38,019 nucleotides of DNA from Burkholderiaceae bacterium (GTDB taxonomy: Bacteria > Pseudomonadota > Gammaproteobacteria > Burkholderiales > Burkholderiaceae). This document shows, piece after piece, positions 9,159-19,216 of the stretch (positions are counted from its first letter, which is position 1; every line of letters starts with the position of its first letter). The stretch is from positions 1 through 38,019 of the forward strand of contig CANFOT010000011.1 of the NCBI GenBank assembly GCA_947448625.1, read 5' to 3'. The translations under genes and the position numbers were made by a program. The notes below the pieces were generated by a model that saw only the letters and a program-made list of their open reading frames with translations, had not been told where the DNA came from and searched no databases.

Positions 9159-9776
9159 TTAACCTTTTCGCTCTAGAAGTTGGATGCGCTTTTCCATACG
9201 ATCAACCGCATCACGCAATACGTTTAATTCATTTTTACGAATCATAAAATCTCGTTTATTCAAAAGAACATTTCTTTCTTCGCTGACATACTCCACCATA
9301 TTCTCCAGAAGATCAGTCGCAGCGGATTTACCAGCAGAAACGAATTTCTTACCTTGACGTACAGCGAAGTTGGCAGGCGCATCTCCAATGAGGCGCGCCA
9401 AATCCTCTTCATACTCCCAGCGAATCTGACCTGCTAGGCGACCCAATAGTTGCGCTAGGTCGGCATCCCCAGCAATCTTGACTGACTTCACTGCCTGTTC
9501 TCGTAAGTTGCCAGAGCCGCCAGCAAGAGCGCTGAGTGCATCAGCGGAGACTTCCAGCTCTAATGAAGGGGCATCAACATTCGCTAGAGCCACCAAAGAA
9601 CCCTCAGGATTCAGCTCAAAACAGAGCTTACCGATTGGCAAACTCAGCAAAATGACTTTGCCAGCATGGCGAGCTAACTCTGCCATAGCCCATGGCTCTG
9701 CTTTAAGGACATGATTAATCCCTCGGCAAGCAGCAGCTGATGCAATATGGTGAGTAGCGAGAGATGCAGTGGTCAT
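9159..9776 (-). CDS. ubiJ: Ubiquinone biosynthesis accessory factor UbiJ (SCP2 domain)
   Basis: Lipid-binding SCP2-fold protein that, with UbiK, scaffolds the soluble ubiquinone synthesis complex in enterobacteria. The 205 residues show the N-terminal INHVLKAEPWA, the SCP2-like core (about 35-125) and a charged C-terminal coiled coil (about 165-205, ending in RIQLLERKG), typical of UbiJ. I start at the ATG at 9776. A longer reading would begin with a TTG at 9797, but that codon lies inside the terminator hairpin of the upstream gene. No Shine-Dalgarno sequence is visible. The position between the Tim44-like gene and ubiB, with ubiE nearby, strongly supports a role in the quinone pathway. Confidence 0.88.
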   Translation of the reverse strand: MTTASLATHHIASAAACRGINHVLKAEPWAMAELARHAGKVILLSLPIGKLCFELNPEGSLVALANVDAPSLELEVSADALSALAGGSGNLREQAVKSVKIAGDADLAQLLGRLAGQIRWEYEEDLARLIGDAPANFAVRQGKKFVSAGKSAATDLLENMVEYVSEERNVLLNKRDFMIRKNELNVLRDAVDRMEKRIQLLERKG

Positions 9777-9782
9777 AAGTGT

Positions 9783-9808
9783 AAAAAACCCGCACAAGTG
9801 CGGGCTTT
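9783..9808 (-). terminator. Intrinsic terminator after the Tim44-like gene
   Basis: On the minus strand CCCGCAC-TT-GTGCGGG is followed by six T residues, and AAAG lies on the other side. It starts about 20 nt after the Tim44-like stop codon and ends 6 nt before the ubiJ ATG, so it could separate or attenuate transcription into ubiJ-ubiB. Confidence 0.85.
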
Positions 9809-9828
9809 CAATGGAAAGTACCTCAAGC

Positions 9829-10740
9829 TTAAACTAACTGAGAAATACCCGCCAGTACCCAGCCCCCAGGACCGTTTACTGGCTTACTTAAATTCCAAAT
9901 TTCAGAGAAATTATTTGCTTGTGCGCCCGCTTGTTCGCGAATCATGCCAGTGAACTGCACACTACAAAAATAAGTATTGTCAGTCGTCTCAATTCCTAGC
10001 ATTTGCGCATTCAGCGTAACCACATCCGTGTGATTAGCACTATCCGCACGACCCGACAGATCCTGCTCGATTGTGGCGAACATCTCGGGCGTAGTGAACT
10101 CACGCAATGCCGCTAAATCACCTTGATCCCATGCCTTTTGAAGACCTGAGAAATATTGCTTGGCGTTTTCTAAAAAAGCATATTCATCAAATCCTGGCGG
10201 CAGAGTTGATTGGAAGGGCGCTGGCTCAGCAGCAACGCCACCAAAAGCATTTGCAGCGGGTGTAAATGCGGGTTCCTGCCTAGGGGCCTGATCCATATTT
10301 GCGCGCTGCATTCCTTGTGATGGAATGTTAGCGCCTTGACCAGCACCTGAAAGTGCTGGCAACAATCTACGAATGATAAACATGATGACAAATCCAGCAA
10401 GGACTGCAATCAACAAGCCGGTAATTAAAGATGAGGCAGCTTCACCCATACCAAAATGGGATAGCAGATACCCAATACCCAGTCCAGCGGCAAGACCACC
10501 AAGGATGCCGCCCATTCCACCAAAGCGACTAGGTGCTGGTGCCAGTGGGGCTGCTGCCGGTGCAGCTGGTTGAGCCTGTTGAACTGGTTTTTGCACAGGG
10601 GCAGCCTGTTTCTGGATTGGCGCACTTGGTGCTCTGCCAAAACTTCTGCCGCCACCCAAACGGGCTGCATCAACATGACTTATGGAAGCAAGCAACAAGC
10701 TTAGACTCAAGAATACCGCTTTGAAAAAATGCTTATTCAT
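9829..10740 (-). CDS. Tim44-like domain protein, membrane/periplasmic
   Basis: The 303-residue protein has an N-terminal signal peptide (MNKHFFKAVFLSLSLLLAS..., cleavage near SHVDA) and a Gly/Arg patch LGGGRSFGR. A low-complexity Pro/Ala/Gln linker (about 40-72) and a Gly-rich hydrophobic region with a membrane segment (about 103-125) follow. The C-terminal Tim44-like domain (about 185-303) contains FLENAKQYFSGLQKAWDQGD and the closing WVLAGISQL. Tim44-like folds bind membranes or proteins; the bacterial role is not established. A good Shine-Dalgarno sequence (GGGGAT) lies 7 nt before the ATG. It follows ubiE by 56 nt and ends in an intrinsic terminator. Confidence 0.88.
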   Translation of the reverse strand: MNKHFFKAVFLSLSLLLASISHVDAARLGGGRSFGRAPSAPIQKQAAPVQKPVQQAQPAAPAAAPLAPAPSRFGGMGGILGGLAAGLGIGYLLSHFGMGEAASSLITGLLIAVLAGFVIMFIIRRLLPALSGAGQGANIPSQGMQRANMDQAPRQEPAFTPAANAFGGVAAEPAPFQSTLPPGFDEYAFLENAKQYFSGLQKAWDQGDLAALREFTTPEMFATIEQDLSGRADSANHTDVVTLNAQMLGIETTDNTYFCSVQFTGMIREQAGAQANNFSEIWNLSKPVNGPGGWVLAGISQLV

Positions 10741-10796
10741 ATTTTTATCCCCTATAGAACCACTTGAATTCTGAACTGCTAAAAACTACAACTTCG

Positions 10797-11540
10797 CTAG
10801 TATTTAATACCAATATGTAATGCAACGATACCCCCGGTCATTCTATGGGTATCTACCTCATCAAAACCAACCCCCAGCATCATTTCTTTTAGAGTCTGCG
10901 CATCCGGATGCATGCGAATGGATTCCGCTAAATAGCGATAGCTTTCAGAATCTTGGGCAATTTTTTCACCCAACCAAGGCAATACCTTAAACGAGTAAGT
11001 ATCGTAAATGGGCTGTAGGAAAGCATCTGGCTTTGAGAATTCCAGTACCAACACTCGACCACCCGGCCTAATAACCCGAAGCATCTCTTTCAAAGCAACA
11101 TCTTTATGAGTCATGTTGCGCAAACCAAATGCCACCGTTACCACATCAAAGTGATTATTCGGAAAGGGAATTTTTTCCGCATCAAACTGAACGCAGGGTA
11201 AGGCCAAGCCCTTATCCAAAAGGCGGTCACGTCCCACACCCAACATCGAAGCATTAATGTCACTTAACCAGACCTGAGCTTCAGTGTTATGACCCCACCC
11301 GGCTGCGCGCGCAAAGGCTGCCGCCAAGTCACCCGTGCCACCAGCAATATCCAACACCTTCTGGCCGGGACGAACTTGAGCGCGAGCAATAGTGACTTTC
11401 TTCCATAAACGATGCAAACCAAATGACATTAAGTCATTCATAACATCGTATTTACTAGCTACGGAATGGAATACCTCTGCGACCTTACCAGCCTTTTCAG
11501 CTTCATCAACGCTTTGATATCCAAAATGGGTCTTACTCAT
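10797..11540 (-). CDS. ubiE: Demethylmenaquinone/demethoxyubiquinol C-methyltransferase
   Basis: SAM-dependent C-methyltransferase that methylates the quinone ring in ubiquinone (and, where present, menaquinone) synthesis. The 247 residues begin [20 protein letters not shown], the normal family start. The SAM-binding loop [17 protein letters not shown] and the family signatures [19 protein letters not shown] and [10 protein letters not shown] are all present. An in-frame start 18 codons further upstream would overlap the DUF971 gene and adds non-conserved sequence, so I rejected it. It lies 28 nt downstream of DUF971 and upstream of the Tim44-like gene, ubiJ and ubiB. Confidence 0.95.
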   Translation of the reverse strand: MSKTHFGYQSVDEAEKAGKVAEVFHSVASKYDVMNDLMSFGLHRLWKKVTIARAQVRPGQKVLDIAGGTGDLAAAFARAAGWGHNTEAQVWLSDINASMLGVGRDRLLDKGLALPCVQFDAEKIPFPNNHFDVVTVAFGLRNMTHKDVALKEMLRVIRPGGRVLVLEFSKPDAFLQPIYDTYSFKVLPWLGEKIAQDSESYRYLAESIRMHPDAQTLKEMMLGVGFDEVDTHRMTGGIVALHIGIKY

Positions 11541-11568
11541 ATTATTTTTTGCTTTACCAAAATAGCGA

Positions 11569-11958
11569 TCAATGACTACCGCAAGCATGCCCACCTACAA
11601 CACCCATCGGGGTGTCGCGATCGAGACCGGCAGCAGCTAATTTATCCAAATGCTCTTTCCATAGCGCATCATAGTTCTCGCATAAAAATTGCAAATAATC
11701 CCAAGTGTACAAACCAGAATCATGCCCATCAGAAAAGGAAGGCTTCAGGGCATAGTGTCCCACTGGCTCAATATTCGCAATAAGAACCTCACGCTTGCCG
11801 GTTTGCAACGTCTCCTGCCCAGGGCCGTGACCCTGCACCTCAGCCGAGGGAGATACCACCCTTAAAAATTCAAAAGGGAGGCGATAAGTATTGCCATTTT
11901 CATAACTGAGCTCTAGAACTTTTGACTGCTGATGCACTACAACATTAGTTGGAATCAT
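11569..11958 (-). CDS. DUF971 (GBBH-like N-terminal) domain protein
   Basis: Small 129-residue cytosolic protein of the DUF971 family, a fold also found at the N-terminus of gamma-butyrobetaine hydroxylase and in Fe-S cluster related proteins. Recognisable features are [25 protein letters not shown], cut here after 20 residues ([20 protein letters not shown]), then [21 protein letters not shown] and YTWDYLQFL. The C-terminus is GGHACGSH. The ATG at 11958 shares its A with the stop codon of the FAD/Fe-S gene (TAATG), which implies translational coupling. In betaproteobacteria this gene is commonly next to ubiE. Its function is not known. The longer reading (20 more codons) lies inside the upstream gene and was rejected. 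Confidence 0.9.
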   Translation of the reverse strand: MIPTNVVVHQQSKVLELSYENGNTYRLPFEFLRVVSPSAEVQGHGPGQETLQTGKREVLIANIEPVGHYALKPSFSDGHDSGLYTWDYLQFLCENYDALWKEHLDKLAAAGLDRDTPMGVVGGHACGSH

Positions 11959-14900
11959 TAAACTAAGACCCTTTCGATGCCACCTTGATTGGCTTTCGCA
12001 ACATACTCTTGCATCCAATCAGGACCTAATAGTTTTTGCGCCATTTCAACTACGATGTAATCGGCGGTTGTATCGCTATCTGCATCAAAGCGAGTGAGGC
12101 CTTGTAAGCAAGATGGGCAGCTCGTCAGGACTTTGATATCACCAATGAATTCGCCTTTACGCAATTCATTGGCACCCTTCTCCATTTCAATCTGCTTACG
12201 GAAACGTACTTGAGTTGAAATATCGGGACGAGTCACAGCAAGGGTTCCAGATTCACCACAGCAACGATCATTCTTCTGAATAGCTTTGCCATCCTCCAAT
12301 TGAATTAGCTCATTCACTGTCTTCAATGGATCTTGCAACTTCATAGGTGAGTGACATGGATCGTGATACATGTACTTCACTCCGGTCACATTTTCAAGCT
12401 TGACACCCTTCTCAAGCAAATACTCATGAATATCAATAATGCGACAACCGGGGAAGATCTGCTCAAACTGATAGCCAGCCAATTGGTCATAGCAAGTTCC
12501 ACAAGAAACTACGACCGTCTTGATGTCTAAATAATTCAGGGTGTTAGCGACGCGATGAAAGAGAACGCGATTGTCCGTAATCATCTTCTCCGCTTTATCA
12601 AAATCGCCATTGCCACGCTGCGGGTAACCGCAACACAAGTAGCCTGGAGGCAATACGGTCTGTACACCGACATTCCACAGCATCGCTTGGGTAGCCAATC
12701 CCACCTGCGAGAACAAACGTTCAGAACCACAACCCGGGAAATAAAAAACTGCTTCTGTATCTGCTGAAGTAGCTTTTGGATCCCGAATAATTGGCACGTA
12801 ATTTGCATCCTCAATATCCAAGAGCGCACGAGCAGTTTTCTTCGGTAAATTTCCAGGCATCTTCTTATTAACAAAGAAAATGACCTGCTCTTTTATATTT
12901 GGCTTTGTCACTGTCGCAGGAGGATGTGCAGTTTGCTTACGTGCCAACTTGCGGAAAACATCATTGCCCAAGCGCTGCAACTTATAACCCCAACCAATCA
13001 TGGTCTTACGAACCATCTTGATGGTGTCTGGATCGGTAGCATTCAAGAAGAGCATGGATGCAGCCGTTCCTGGATTAAAGCGCTGCTGTCCCATCTTGCG
13101 CAACAAGTTTCGCATATTCATCGTCACATCACCGAAGTCAATTTTGACCGGGCATGGTGTTAAGCACTTATGGCATACCGTGCAATGCGCTGCAACGTCA
13201 TCAAACATTTCCCAATGACGAATCGATACACCACGACGCGTTTGCTCTTCATACAAGAAAGCTTCGATCAATAAAGAGGTTGCCAAAATTTTGTCGCGAG
13301 GACTGTAAAGCAAATTAGCGCGCGGTACATGCGTAGAGCACACTGGCTTGCACTTACCGCAACGTAAACAATCCTTCACGCTATCAGCAATCGCACCAAT
13401 ATCGCTCTGCTGCATGATGATGGACTCATGACCCATCAGACCAAAGCTCGGAGTGTAGGCAATACTGAGATCCGCATGCGGCATTAATTTGCCCTTGTTG
13501 AAGCGGCCCTCAGGATCCACACGCTTCTTGTAGGCACGGAAATCCTTGAGCTCTTCCTCAGTCAAATACTCAAGCTTCGTAATACCGATACCATGCTCAC
13601 CAGAAATCACGCCATCTAACGAGCGGGCTAATTTCATAATTCGATCGACAGCGCGATGTGCGTCTTGCAACATCTCGTAGTCATCCGAATTTACCGGAAT
13701 ATTAGTATGCACATTACCGTCACCTGCATGCATATGCAGTGCCACAAAAACACGCTTACGTAAAATGTTTTTATGAATCGCCTCTAATTCATTGAGGATG
13801 GGCTCAAATGCTAAGCCGCCAAAAATGATTCTGAGCTCCGCCCGAACTTCTGTCTTCCATGAGGCGCGCAAACTGTAATTCTGTAGATCCGAAAAATGCG
13901 TATCCATTTGCGTGAGCCACTCAGACCAACGTGCACCTACCCTAGCAGTTAATTCAAGCGCTTGCTGAACGCGATCGCCCAAAATTTCAGCACTAGGAAT
14001 TTCGTAATCCTCAGTTGCCTTGCCTAGTGGTAATGCACTCTTTTTTAGGAAGGCTTCAAGGCCATCCAATACCTGTAATTTATTTTTGAGAGAGAGTTCG
14101 ATATTGATTCGCTCAATACCTTCGGTGTACTCACCCATACGCGGCAATGGAATAACTACATCCTCATTAATCTTAAAAGCATTGGTATGACGAGCAATTG
14201 CAGCTGTGCGCGCACGATCCAACCAAAACTTCTTGCGTGCTTCGGCACTGACCGCTACAAAGCCCTCACCTACACGGTTATTGGCCATGCGGACGACTTC
14301 ACTAGTCGCTGCTGCTACGGCTTCTTCGTCATCGCCAGCGATATCACCAATCAATACCATCTTAGGCAAAGCATTGCGCTTAGACTTAGTGGAATAACCT
14401 ACTGCCCTTAAATAGCGGTCATCCAAATGCTCCAAGCCAGCCAAGATTGGCCCGCCATTCTTACTCAAACCATCGAGGTAAGCCTTGATTTCCACAATGC
14501 TCGGAATAGCCTCTTGAGCTTGACCAAAAAATTCTAAGCAAACGGTACGCATAAATTTAGGCATGCGATGCAAAACCCAAGTAGCGCTTGTAATTAAACC
14601 GTCACAACCCTCTTTTTGAACGCCAGGCAATCCTGATAAAAACTTATCAGTCACATCCTTACCTAAACCTTCTTTACGGAAGCGTTTACCTTCTACTTCC
14701 AAAATTTCTGTTTTCAGAATGTGTTGGCCTGGCTCACTAGTGCCATCAGACCAAGTTAACTGAAAACGAACTTTTTCTGCAACGTGAATTTTTCCTAAAT
14801 TGTGATCAAGGCGTTCGATATCCAACCAATTGCCTTCTGGATCCACCATACGCCAGCTGGCTAAGTTGTCTAGTGCGGTACCCCAAAGGACTGCTTTCTT

Positions 14901-15797
14901 GCCGCCGGCATTCATCGCAATGTTGCCACCAATACAACTAGCATCAGCTGATGTAGGGTCAACTGCAAACACCAGCCCAGCACGCTCTGCAGCGTCGGAG
15001 ACTCTGCGGGTTACTACACCCGCACCAGTAAAGATTGTCGAAACTTCATGATCTACGCCAGGCAAACGTTTGAGCTTGACACTATCAATTTGCTCAAGTT
15101 TCTCGGTGTTAATGACTGCCGACATGGCATAGAGCGGAATGGCGCCACCGGTGTAACCCGTGCCACCTCCGCGCGGAATAATAGTTAAGCCCAATTCAAC
15201 GCAAGCTTTAACCAAGCCAGGGATTTCAGATTCGTAATCCGGCTTAAGAACCACCAGTGGAAACTCAACACGCCAGTCCGTCGCGTCAGTCACATGCGCT
15301 GCACGTGAGACACCGTCAAAGCAAATATTGTCGGAAGCAGTAATGCGGCCAAGCTCTTTACGGGCTCTCTTACGAATTTCCGCAACTTCCTTAAAGCCCT
15401 GCTCAAAACTTTCTACCGCGCGATGTGCGGCTTTTAATAGAACCTGAACTTGCTCAGCGGATTCACCGCTAGATCTTTTCTTTACTTCGCCAAGGCGATG
15501 CCATAACGCGTCAATCAATAATTGACGGCGGTTGGCGTTATCTAGTAAGTCATCCTGCAAGAAGGGGTTGCGTTGAACCACCCAAATATCACCCAATACT
15601 TCGAACAACATGCGCGCCGAACGACCAGTGCGGCGAACTCCACGCAAATCATTCAGGACGCGCCATGACTCCTCGCCCAATAAGCGAATCACGATTTCAC
15701 GATCGGAAAAGGAGGTGTAGTTATAGGGGATTTCGCGGAGGCGGGGAGAACCCGCGTCAGCATCCAGCAACTGGTTCAAAGCTAATGGAGCGTTCAT
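11958..15797 (-). CDS. Large FAD-linked oxidase / 4Fe-4S / CCG-domain oxidoreductase with N-terminal DUF3683
   Basis: A 1279-residue membrane-associated dehydrogenase resembling a D-lactate/D-2-hydroxyglutarate dehydrogenase fused to its iron-sulfur partner (the YdiJ/GlcD-GlcF plan). Order: DUF3683-like N-terminus (1-180); FAD-binding type 4 domain with [11 protein letters not shown] (208-218); FAD oxidase C-terminal domain with [12 protein letters not shown] (688-699) and GEHGIGITK (733-741). Two 4Fe-4S motifs follow (C810, C813, C816, C820; C872, C875, C878, C882). Two CCG domains complete it (CC1055-1056 with C1099 and C1102; CC1179-1180 with C1227 and C1230). The substrate is probably a D-2-hydroxyacid, with electrons going to the quinone pool; that is inference. 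Start: the ATG giving [11 protein letters not shown], which I recall in relatives; 39 extra codons upstream are not conserved-looking. It is the first gene of the minus-strand run and is coupled to DUF971. Confidence 0.9.
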   Translation of the reverse strand: MNAPLALNQLLDADAGSPRLREIPYNYTSFSDREIVIRLLGEESWRVLNDLRGVRRTGRSARMLFEVLGDIWVVQRNPFLQDDLLDNANRRQLLIDALWHRLGEVKKRSSGESAEQVQVLLKAAHRAVESFEQGFKEVAEIRKRARKELGRITASDNICFDGVSRAAHVTDATDWRVEFPLVVLKPDYESEIPGLVKACVELGLTIIPRGGGTGYTGGAIPLYAMSAVINTEKLEQIDSVKLKRLPGVDHEVSTIFTGAGVVTRRVSDAAERAGLVFAVDPTSADASCIGGNIAMNAGGKKAVLWGTALDNLASWRMVDPEGNWLDIERLDHNLGKIHVAEKVRFQLTWSDGTSEPGQHILKTEILEVEGKRFRKEGLGKDVTDKFLSGLPGVQKEGCDGLITSATWVLHRMPKFMRTVCLEFFGQAQEAIPSIVEIKAYLDGLSKNGGPILAGLEHLDDRYLRAVGYSTKSKRNALPKMVLIGDIAGDDEEAVAAATSEVVRMANNRVGEGFVAVSAEARKKFWLDRARTAAIARHTNAFKINEDVVIPLPRMGEYTEGIERINIELSLKNKLQVLDGLEAFLKKSALPLGKATEDYEIPSAEILGDRVQQALELTARVGARWSEWLTQMDTHFSDLQNYSLRASWKTEVRAELRIIFGGLAFEPILNELEAIHKNILRKRVFVALHMHAGDGNVHTNIPVNSDDYEMLQDAHRAVDRIMKLARSLDGVISGEHGIGITKLEYLTEEELKDFRAYKKRVDPEGRFNKGKLMPHADLSIAYTPSFGLMGHESIIMQQSDIGAIADSVKDCLRCGKCKPVCSTHVPRANLLYSPRDKILATSLLIEAFLYEEQTRRGVSIRHWEMFDDVAAHCTVCHKCLTPCPVKIDFGDVTMNMRNLLRKMGQQRFNPGTAASMLFLNATDPDTIKMVRKTMIGWGYKLQRLGNDVFRKLARKQTAHPPATVTKPNIKEQVIFFVNKKMPGNLPKKTARALLDIEDANYVPIIRDPKATSADTEAVFYFPGCGSERLFSQVGLATQAMLWNVGVQTVLPPGYLCCGYPQRGNGDFDKAEKMITDNRVLFHRVANTLNYLDIKTVVVSCGTCYDQLAGYQFEQIFPGCRIIDIHEYLLEKGVKLENVTGVKYMYHDPCHSPMKLQDPLKTVNELIQLEDGKAIQKNDRCCGESGTLAVTRPDISTQVRFRKQIEMEKGANELRKGEFIGDIKVLTSCPSCLQGLTRFDADSDTTADYIVVEMAQKLLGPDWMQEYVAKANQGGIERVLV

Positions 15798-15932
15798 AGC
15801 GTCATATTTGATAAATATGCATTTTAATTGAGGGATCTTGATATTGGCAGGAAACCAAGAAAGATGTTGACCCAAGGCGATAAACCCTTGCAAATCTAAG
15901 GGCTTAGAGCCCATTCATGGTACGCTCATCAG
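15798..15932. promoter_or_regulatory. Divergent intergenic region between the FAD/Fe-S gene and ilvA
   Basis: This 135-nt gap must hold the promoters of both divergent genes. It is AT-rich near the FAD gene. A short hairpin GGGCT-TAG-AGCCC lies at 15900-15912. A TACGCT box sits just before ilvA. I see no convincing -35/-10 pair for the minus-strand gene. Confidence 0.4.
15921..15926 (+). promoter_or_regulatory. Candidate -10 box TACGCT for leaderless ilvA mRNA
   Basis: TACGCT is followed by CATCAG and then the ilvA ATG: 6-nt spacing and no Shine-Dalgarno sequence. It matches TANNNT but only 3 of 6 bases of TATAAT. Confidence 0.3.
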
Positions 15933-17453
15933 ATGGCAACGAACTATTTAAAGAAAATTTTATCGGCCCGAGTCTACGATGTGGCTAGGGAAACAGAGCT
16001 CCAAGTAGCCCCCGAACTCACAAAGCGCTTAGGCAACCAAGTTTTGCTCAAAAGAGAGGATAACCAGCCGGTTTTCTCCTTCAAACTGCGTGGCGCCTAT
16101 AACAAAATGGCCCATTTACCGCTAGAAGCCCTAAAACGGGGGGTTATTGCAGCTTCAGCAGGCAATCACGCCCAAGGTGTAGCCCTAGCGGCAGCCAAAA
16201 TGAAGTGCAAGGCAGTCATCGTGATGCCACTCACCACCCCTAGCGTCAAAATTGATGCGGTCAAGGCGCGCGGCGGGTCTTGGGTTGAGGTGATTTTGCA
16301 TGGCGAGTCCTATAGCGACGCCTTCAAATACTCTGAACTTTTAGAGAAAAAACGGGGCCTGACCTTTGTCCACCCATTTGATGACCCGGATGTCATTGCT
16401 GGACAAGGCACGATTGCCCAAGAAATCTTTCAGCAATATCAAGAGCCTATTGATGCTATTTTTGTAGCCATCGGTGGTGGAGGCCTGATTGCGGGTATTG
16501 GCGAATACGTCAAAGCAGTCAGCCCTAAAACTAAAGTCATCGGTGTGCAGTCTGTCGACTCGGATGCGATGAGACGATCACTCGAAGCCAACAAGCGCAT
16601 CGAGATGAAAGATGTCGGTCTCTTCTCCGACGGTACAGCAGTGAAGCTAGTTGGCAAAGAAACATTTCGTATTTGCAAACGCGTTGTGGATGACATCATC
16701 ACTGTTGATACCGATGAAATCTGCGCCGCCATCAATGACGTCTTCACAGATACCCGCAGCATTCTGGAGCCTGCTGGCGCCTTAGCCATTGCCGGCATGA
16801 AGAAGTATGTAGAAAAACATCACCTGAAAAAGAAAACATTAGTTGCGATTGCTTGTGGCGCAAATATGAACTTCAGTCGCTTACGCTTTGTGGCTGAGCG
16901 CGCTGACGTTGGCGAATTCCGGGAAGCCGTTTTTGCCGTCACCATTCCTGAAGAACGCGGCTCCTTCAAACGTTTTTGTGAGTTACTCGGTAACCGTAAT
17001 GTCACTGAATTTAACTACCGCATTGCCGACCAAAGTGAAGCCCATATCTTTGTGGGTATTGGCACACAAAAGGCGGCTGACAGCACAGCTATCGCTAAGC
17101 ATTTTCGTAAAGCTAAATTTGCCACGATTGATCTAACTCATGATGAGTTAGCGAAGTCACACTTGCGCCATATGGTGGGCGGTCGCTCCACTCTCGCACA
17201 AGATGAACTGCTCTACCGCTTTGAATTTCCGGAGCGCCCAGGCGCACTCATGAAGTTCCTCACTAGCATGGCGCCCAATTGGAACATCAGTCTTTTTCAT
17301 TACCGGAATCACGGTGCTGACTATGGCCGTATTTTGGTAGGCCTACAGGTTCCTAAAAATGAGCAGAAGAAATTTCAGAGTTTCTTAGCTTCACTCGGCT
17401 ACCCGCATTGGAATGAAACTGATAACCCTGCTTATCGTCTGTTTCTTAAATGA
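15933..17453 (+). CDS. ilvA: Threonine ammonia-lyase, biosynthetic
   Basis: PLP enzyme that deaminates L-threonine to 2-oxobutanoate, the first committed step to isoleucine. The 506 residues give the long biosynthetic form: catalytic domain (1-320) with the PLP lysine K51 in SFKLRGAY and the phosphate-binding loop IGGGGLIAG (about 184-192). Two C-terminal ACT-like regulatory domains follow (about 330-415 and 425-506, starting at AVFAVTIPEERGSF and YRFEFPERPGAL), through which isoleucine normally inhibits and valine activates. The ATG start lies after a TACGCT box and lacks a Shine-Dalgarno sequence. The 5'-nucleotidase gene follows after 27 nt. Confidence 0.96.
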   Translation: MATNYLKKILSARVYDVARETELQVAPELTKRLGNQVLLKREDNQPVFSFKLRGAYNKMAHLPLEALKRGVIAASAGNHAQGVALAAAKMKCKAVIVMPLTTPSVKIDAVKARGGSWVEVILHGESYSDAFKYSELLEKKRGLTFVHPFDDPDVIAGQGTIAQEIFQQYQEPIDAIFVAIGGGGLIAGIGEYVKAVSPKTKVIGVQSVDSDAMRRSLEANKRIEMKDVGLFSDGTAVKLVGKETFRICKRVVDDIITVDTDEICAAINDVFTDTRSILEPAGALAIAGMKKYVEKHHLKKKTLVAIACGANMNFSRLRFVAERADVGEFREAVFAVTIPEERGSFKRFCELLGNRNVTEFNYRIADQSEAHIFVGIGTQKAADSTAIAKHFRKAKFATIDLTHDELAKSHLRHMVGGRSTLAQDELLYRFEFPERPGALMKFLTSMAPNWNISLFHYRNHGADYGRILVGLQVPKNEQKKFQSFLASLGYPHWNETDNPAYRLFLK

Positions 17454-17480
17454 GAGTTAATACATAAGATTGAATTCGTA

Positions 17481-18389
17481 ATGTCATACACGCTCACCGG
17501 AAAACTCGTCGTTGCGATTTCATCGCGTGCACTATTTGATTTCGAAGAAGAGAACCGCATCTTTGAATCAACTGATGACAGTGCCTACATGAAGCTGCAA
17601 CTAGAACGCTTATCTGAGGCGGCTCAGACAGGCGTTGCATTCCCATTAGTAAAGAAGTTACTCGCCTTTAATGAAGAAGGCGAGCAACGCGTTGAAGTAG
17701 TGATCCTGTCGCGCAATGATCCAGTAAGCGGCTTACGGGTATTCCGCTCGGCTGAACACCATGGGCTACATTTAGAGCGTGGCGTATTCACTAGAGGACG
17801 TCCACCCTATCACTATCTTCGCTCCCTACATGCGAACTTATTTCTCTCTGCAAATGAAGATGATGTACGCGCTACGATTGATGCAGGCTTTCCTGCGGCG
17901 CGCGTATATCCAGAGTCTAGCAAGACCGCAGAATCTCACCCCAATGAAATCCGCATCGCATTTGACGGAGACGCAGTACTTTTTTCAGATGAAGCAGAAC
18001 AGGTCTTTCAGAGTGAAGGTCTAGTGGCTTTTGTTGATCATGAAAGCAAGAAAGCTGCGATTCCTTTGCCACCGGGTCCATTCAAGCCCCTACTAGAGGC
18101 ACTACATCGCTTGCAACGCTCTACTAGCGAGAAGGGGATGCGTATTCGTACCGCCTTAGTGACGGCTCGCTCCGCGCCCGCGCATGAACGGGCCATTCGC
18201 ACACTGATGGCTTGGGGTATCGATGTCGATGAAGCCATGTTTCTCGGTGGACTTTCCAAAAGTGAATTCCTCCGCGAGTTTGAGCCAGACTTTTTCTTTG
18301 ATGACCAAACAGGTCACTGCCAATCTGCCGCATCAGTAGCGCCTACTGGTCACGTGGTATCTGGCGTATCCAACAAACCCAAAAAATAA
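17481..18389 (+). CDS. Cytosolic 5'-nucleotidase type I-like protein
   Basis: The 302-residue protein belongs to the cytosolic 5'-nucleotidase I family (NT5C1-like), which hydrolyses nucleoside 5'-monophosphates. Family landmarks: LVVAISSRALFDFEEE near the N-terminus, VVILSRNDPVSGLRVF (about 73-88), FDGDAVLFSDEAE (161-173, the HAD-like catalytic block) and FLGGLSKSEFLREFEPDFFFDDQ near the end, here quoted as FLGGLSKSEFL then PDFFFDDQ. It lies 27 nt after ilvA, and its stop codon shares a base with the queF start (TAATG), so the three genes form a likely operon. The preferred nucleotide is unknown. A link to purine turnover for queuosine is possible but only a guess from context. Confidence 0.85.
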   Translation: MSYTLTGKLVVAISSRALFDFEEENRIFESTDDSAYMKLQLERLSEAAQTGVAFPLVKKLLAFNEEGEQRVEVVILSRNDPVSGLRVFRSAEHHGLHLERGVFTRGRPPYHYLRSLHANLFLSANEDDVRATIDAGFPAARVYPESSKTAESHPNEIRIAFDGDAVLFSDEAEQVFQSEGLVAFVDHESKKAAIPLPPGPFKPLLEALHRLQRSTSEKGMRIRTALVTARSAPAHERAIRTLMAWGIDVDEAMFLGGLSKSEFLREFEPDFFFDDQTGHCQSAASVAPTGHVVSGVSNKPKK

Positions 18390-19216
18390 TGTCCACACTT
18401 CCACTTGGCCAGGCAACGCAATATCCCGATCAATATGATCCAAGCTTGCTTTTTCCCATTCCCCGCTCCGAAAATCGCCTCAAGCTAGGCATCAAACCAA
18501 ACCAAGCACTGCCATTCGTGGGGATCGATATTTGGAATGCTTTTGAACTCAGTTGGCTCAATAAAAAAGGGAAGCCCCAGATTGCTTTAGCGGAATTTCA
18601 AGTGCCAGCTGACTCGCCAAATATGATCGAATCCAAATCATTCAAGCTTTATCTCAATAGCCTCAATAGCGCTCGCTTTGAAGATGAGACAGAGGTCAGT
18701 GAAAGATTGATTGCAGATTTATCGGCAGTGGCGGGGAGTAAGATTTCTACTCGCATTAACTCAACTGATACGGTTGCGAAAAAAGGAATGCAGGAGATGA
18801 GTGGTGTTTTGATGGACCGCCTCGATATTGAGATTGATCCCAATTCACCTGCTGATCCCTCCTTATTGAGAGTAAATACATCCTTTGGGCCGATTGAGCA
18901 ATGCCTGGTATCCCACTTACTCAAATCCAATTGCCCAGTTACTGGTCAGCCAGATTGGGCAAGCGTGCAAATTCGTTATCAAGGGCGCCCGATTTTAGAA
19001 GAGGGTTTACTTCGCTACCTAATCGGCTTTAGACAATTAGGCGAGTTTCATGAGCATTGTGTCGAAACCATCTTTACCGATATCAAGCGTGAGTGCAAAC
19101 CAGACAAGCTCTCTGTCTACGCTCGCTATACCCGACGTGGCGGACTAGATATCAATCCTTTTCGCGCAGACCACAATGCGCCTTGGCCGGACAATACACG
19201 CCATGCCAGACAATAA
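18389..19216 (+). CDS. queF: NADPH-dependent 7-cyano-7-deazaguanine reductase (type II)
   Basis: Reduces preQ0 to preQ1 in queuosine tRNA modification, cytosolic. The 275 residues fit the long E. coli-type QueF made of two tunnelling-fold halves. The QueF motif ESKSFKLYLNS begins at 81. The catalytic Cys is C182 with D189 in NCPVTGQPDW, and HEHCVETIF (221-229) and YTRRGGLDINPFR follow near the C-terminus. The ATG overlaps the stop of the 5'-nucleotidase gene by one base, indicating translational coupling. The stop codon is immediately followed by the stop codon of the convergent gene on the minus strand, leaving no room for a separate terminator. Confidence 0.95.
   Translation: MSTLPLGQATQYPDQYDPSLLFPIPRSENRLKLGIKPNQALPFVGIDIWNAFELSWLNKKGKPQIALAEFQVPADSPNMIESKSFKLYLNSLNSARFEDETEVSERLIADLSAVAGSKISTRINSTDTVAKKGMQEMSGVLMDRLDIEIDPNSPADPSLLRVNTSFGPIEQCLVSHLLKSNCPVTGQPDWASVQIRYQGRPILEEGLLRYLIGFRQLGEFHEHCVETIFTDIKRECKPDKLSVYARYTRRGGLDINPFRADHNAPWPDNTRHARQ

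Noticed and set aside
9777..9797. Longer ubiJ start (TTG, 7 extra codons)
   Set aside because: The codons lie in the terminator hairpin and T-run of the upstream gene.
11541..11594. Longer ubiE start (18 extra codons)
   Set aside because: It overlaps the end of the DUF971 gene, and the extra residues are unlike UbiE N-termini.
11959..12018. Longer DUF971 start
   Set aside because: It lies inside the FAD/Fe-S gene; the TAATG junction gives a natural coupled start.
15798..15914. 39-codon N-terminal extension of the FAD/Fe-S protein
   Set aside because: It fills most of the divergent promoter region and does not look conserved.
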